The notes beneath the pieces are model-generated. The model worked only from the letters and a program-made list of their open reading frames with translations. It was not told the origin of the DNA and ran no database searches. The position numbers and the translations under genes were made by a program. This document shows, in pieces, positions 63,052 to 64,000 of a stretch of 64,000 nt of DNA; position 1 is the first letter of the stretch; the number at the start of each line of letters is the position of its first letter. Source of the stretch: Novosphingobium indicum (lineage in GTDB: Bacteria; Pseudomonadota; Alphaproteobacteria; Sphingomonadales; Sphingomonadaceae); contig NZ_BMLK01000001.1 of assembly GCF_014645195.1 (NCBI RefSeq), positions 124,001 through 188,000 on the forward strand, in the 5' to 3' direction.

Positions 63052-63342
63052 GTGAGGGTAGACAAGCTGCTTTGGTATCTGCGGCTGGCAAAGACCCGCC
63101 CCGTCGCCCAGGCGATGGCTGAAGGCGGCCACATGCGGCTCAACGGCCGGAGGGTGGACCGTGCCCACCAGAAGATCGCGACCGGAGACGTGCTGACCAT
63201 GCCCGTCGGCGGCGCCGTGCACGTCATCGAGATCATCGCCCTTCCACCGCGCCGCGGACCCGCGCCCGAAGCAAAAGCCTGCTACAGAGTGCTTGACGGA
63301 CAGGCCGTTGATCCCATAGCAGCGTCCGTCAACGATGCCTGA
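63052..63342 (+). CDS. S4-domain RNA-binding protein (HslR/Hsp15-like)
   Basis: 96 residues from a GTG at 63052 (AAGGGCG upstream), giving VRVDKLLWYLRLAKTRPVAQAMAEGGHMRLNGRRVDRAHQKI, a complete S4 fold, and a short basic tail. Hsp15 binds stalled 50S-nascent chain complexes in E. coli; same role is inference. 61 bp after the helicase and 18 bp before fdxA. Confidence 0.92.
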   Translation: MRVDKLLWYLRLAKTRPVAQAMAEGGHMRLNGRRVDRAHQKIATGDVLTMPVGGAVHVIEIIALPPRRGPAPEAKACYRVLDGQAVDPIAASVNDA

Positions 63343-63360
63343 GAGAAGGAATTTGCAGCC

Positions 63361-63699
63361 ATGACCTATGTCGTCACCGACGCATGCATCCGGTGCAAGT
63401 ACACGGATTGCGTGGAGGTCTGCCCCGTCGATTGCTTCTACGAAGGCGAGAACATGCTCGTCATCAACCCCAGCGAATGCATCGACTGCGGCGTGTGCGA
63501 GCCCGAGTGCCCGGCCGAAGCCATCCTTCCGGATACCGAGAACGGTCTGGAACAGTGGCTTGAGCTGAACACCAAGTATTCGGCCGAATGGCCCAACCTG
63601 ACCTCCAAGAAGGATGCGGCCCCCGATGCCGATGACTTCAAGGACGAGGAAGGCAAGTTCGAGAAGTACTTCTCGGCGGAGCCGGGCGAGGGCGATTGA
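63361..63699 (+). CDS. fdxA: Seven-iron ferredoxin FdxA
   Basis: 112 residues. Cys9, 12, 17, 21, 25 ([17 protein letters not shown]) and Cys40, 43, 46, 50 ([11 protein letters not shown]) fit one [3Fe-4S] and one [4Fe-4S] cluster as in Azotobacter FdI. The C-terminal extension (about 60-112) is acidic. Soluble electron carrier. In many Alphaproteobacteria the next gene is carD; that gene, if present, is beyond the edge. Confidence 0.97.
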   Translation: MTYVVTDACIRCKYTDCVEVCPVDCFYEGENMLVINPSECIDCGVCEPECPAEAILPDTENGLEQWLELNTKYSAEWPNLTSKKDAAPDADDFKDEEGKFEKYFSAEPGEGD

Positions 63700-64000
63700 T
63701 CGCTGCGGACGAAAGTCCGTCAAGCCCCTGACATTTCACGGGACGGTCTCATTTTTGACTGCCCCGTGATCGATATGTCCGTATCGAAATCGGACGATTG
63801 CGCTTCCGCTGGGTGAGCCGGAGGGATTCCTCCGCTCGCCTCTGGATATTTTGTCACATCGATGCTATATAATGTGTCAACTGCCCGGGCGGTCTGCTCG
63901 TCTGGCAGGCGTTTTCATTGCGAGGCAGGGTTCGAAAGCAAGCGGTTGGGAGAGTGATCTGACCGGGCGGCGGAGGTTTTGCCTCCAGGTCGCACGCCCC
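63700..64000 (+). promoter_or_regulatory. Non-coding right edge: promoter and leader of an off-window gene
   Basis: No supported gene. A hairpin (CACGGG 63737-63742 with CCCGTG 63763-63768) follows fdxA without a U-tract. At 63868-63873 there is TATAAT, also readable as extended -10 TGC-TATATA. It is embedded in an imperfect dyad, TTGTCACAT (63851-63859) and ATGTGTCAA (63872-63880). The remaining about 120 bases look like an untranslated leader with a GGAGG-TTTTG-CCTCC hairpin near the end. Confidence 0.5.

Overview
The window is a compact, GC-rich bacterial chromosome segment of housekeeping genes. Gene content suggests an alphaproteobacterium, most likely a sphingomonad (Novosphingobium/Sphingobium-like). 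Supporting genes are a DUF1013/TrcR cell-cycle regulator, a DUF1192 protein, a Mg-type HemB, a 7Fe FdxA, a TonB receptor, and an xseA-DUF2093-M23 string. The assignment is inference from gene content, not a database match.

Layout. 1-5184 (minus): pheA and an envelope-type DUF4129-DUF4350-MoxR-DUF58 operon that runs off the left edge. 5304-8322: a membrane-anchored cytochrome c, rlmE and ppx, and tRNA-Gln(CTG). 8812-13203: a TonB-dependent receptor and a chemoreceptor. 13549-16413: DUF2332, PilZ and a Tat-exported S66 carboxypeptidase. 16507-20705: a LOG-family protein, a GNAT, and a glmM-DUF1272-thiD operon in which ThiD carries an extra C-terminal VOC domain. 20795-26157: symporter, HNH nuclease, gluQ, HIG1-like protein, cobalamin adenosyltransferase, 3-hydroxybutyryl-CoA dehydrogenase and two small unknowns. 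26181-34077: mutS facing away from maeB-nadC-(membrane protein)-RNase T2, then tadA and rpmB. 34154-40175: phytase-like protein, M23 peptidase, DUF2093, xseA, then purD, a coiled-coil protein and a DEDD exonuclease. 40223-47420: sugar kinase, lipoprotein, an internally duplicated unknown protein, acyl-CoA ligase, trcR, GST, quinone oxidoreductase, DUF1192. 47555-53945: clpA, an MBL exonuclease plus ATP-dependent DNA ligase pair, a truncated globin and DUF1275. 53929-60240 (minus): M23 peptidase followed by the tightly overlapped string hemB-GNAT-membrane aminopropyltransferase-like-gamma carbonic anhydrase-DUF167. 60438-63699: SUV3-like helicase, S4 protein and fdxA. The last 300 bases look like the promoter and leader of a gene beyond the edge.

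I saw no prophage, CRISPR array, insertion sequence or defence island, and I do not think the window hides a large undescribed system. The most interesting items are smaller. They are a parS-like 16-mer between the DNA ligase and globin genes, a palindromic intergenic repeat that puts a terminator hairpin between the exonuclease and ligase genes, the ThiD-VOC fusion, an unknown protein with two duplicated segments whose Shine-Dalgarno lies in a hairpin, and several unusual gene junctions (shared CTAG stops, abutting divergent starts, possible leaderless or non-canonical starts).
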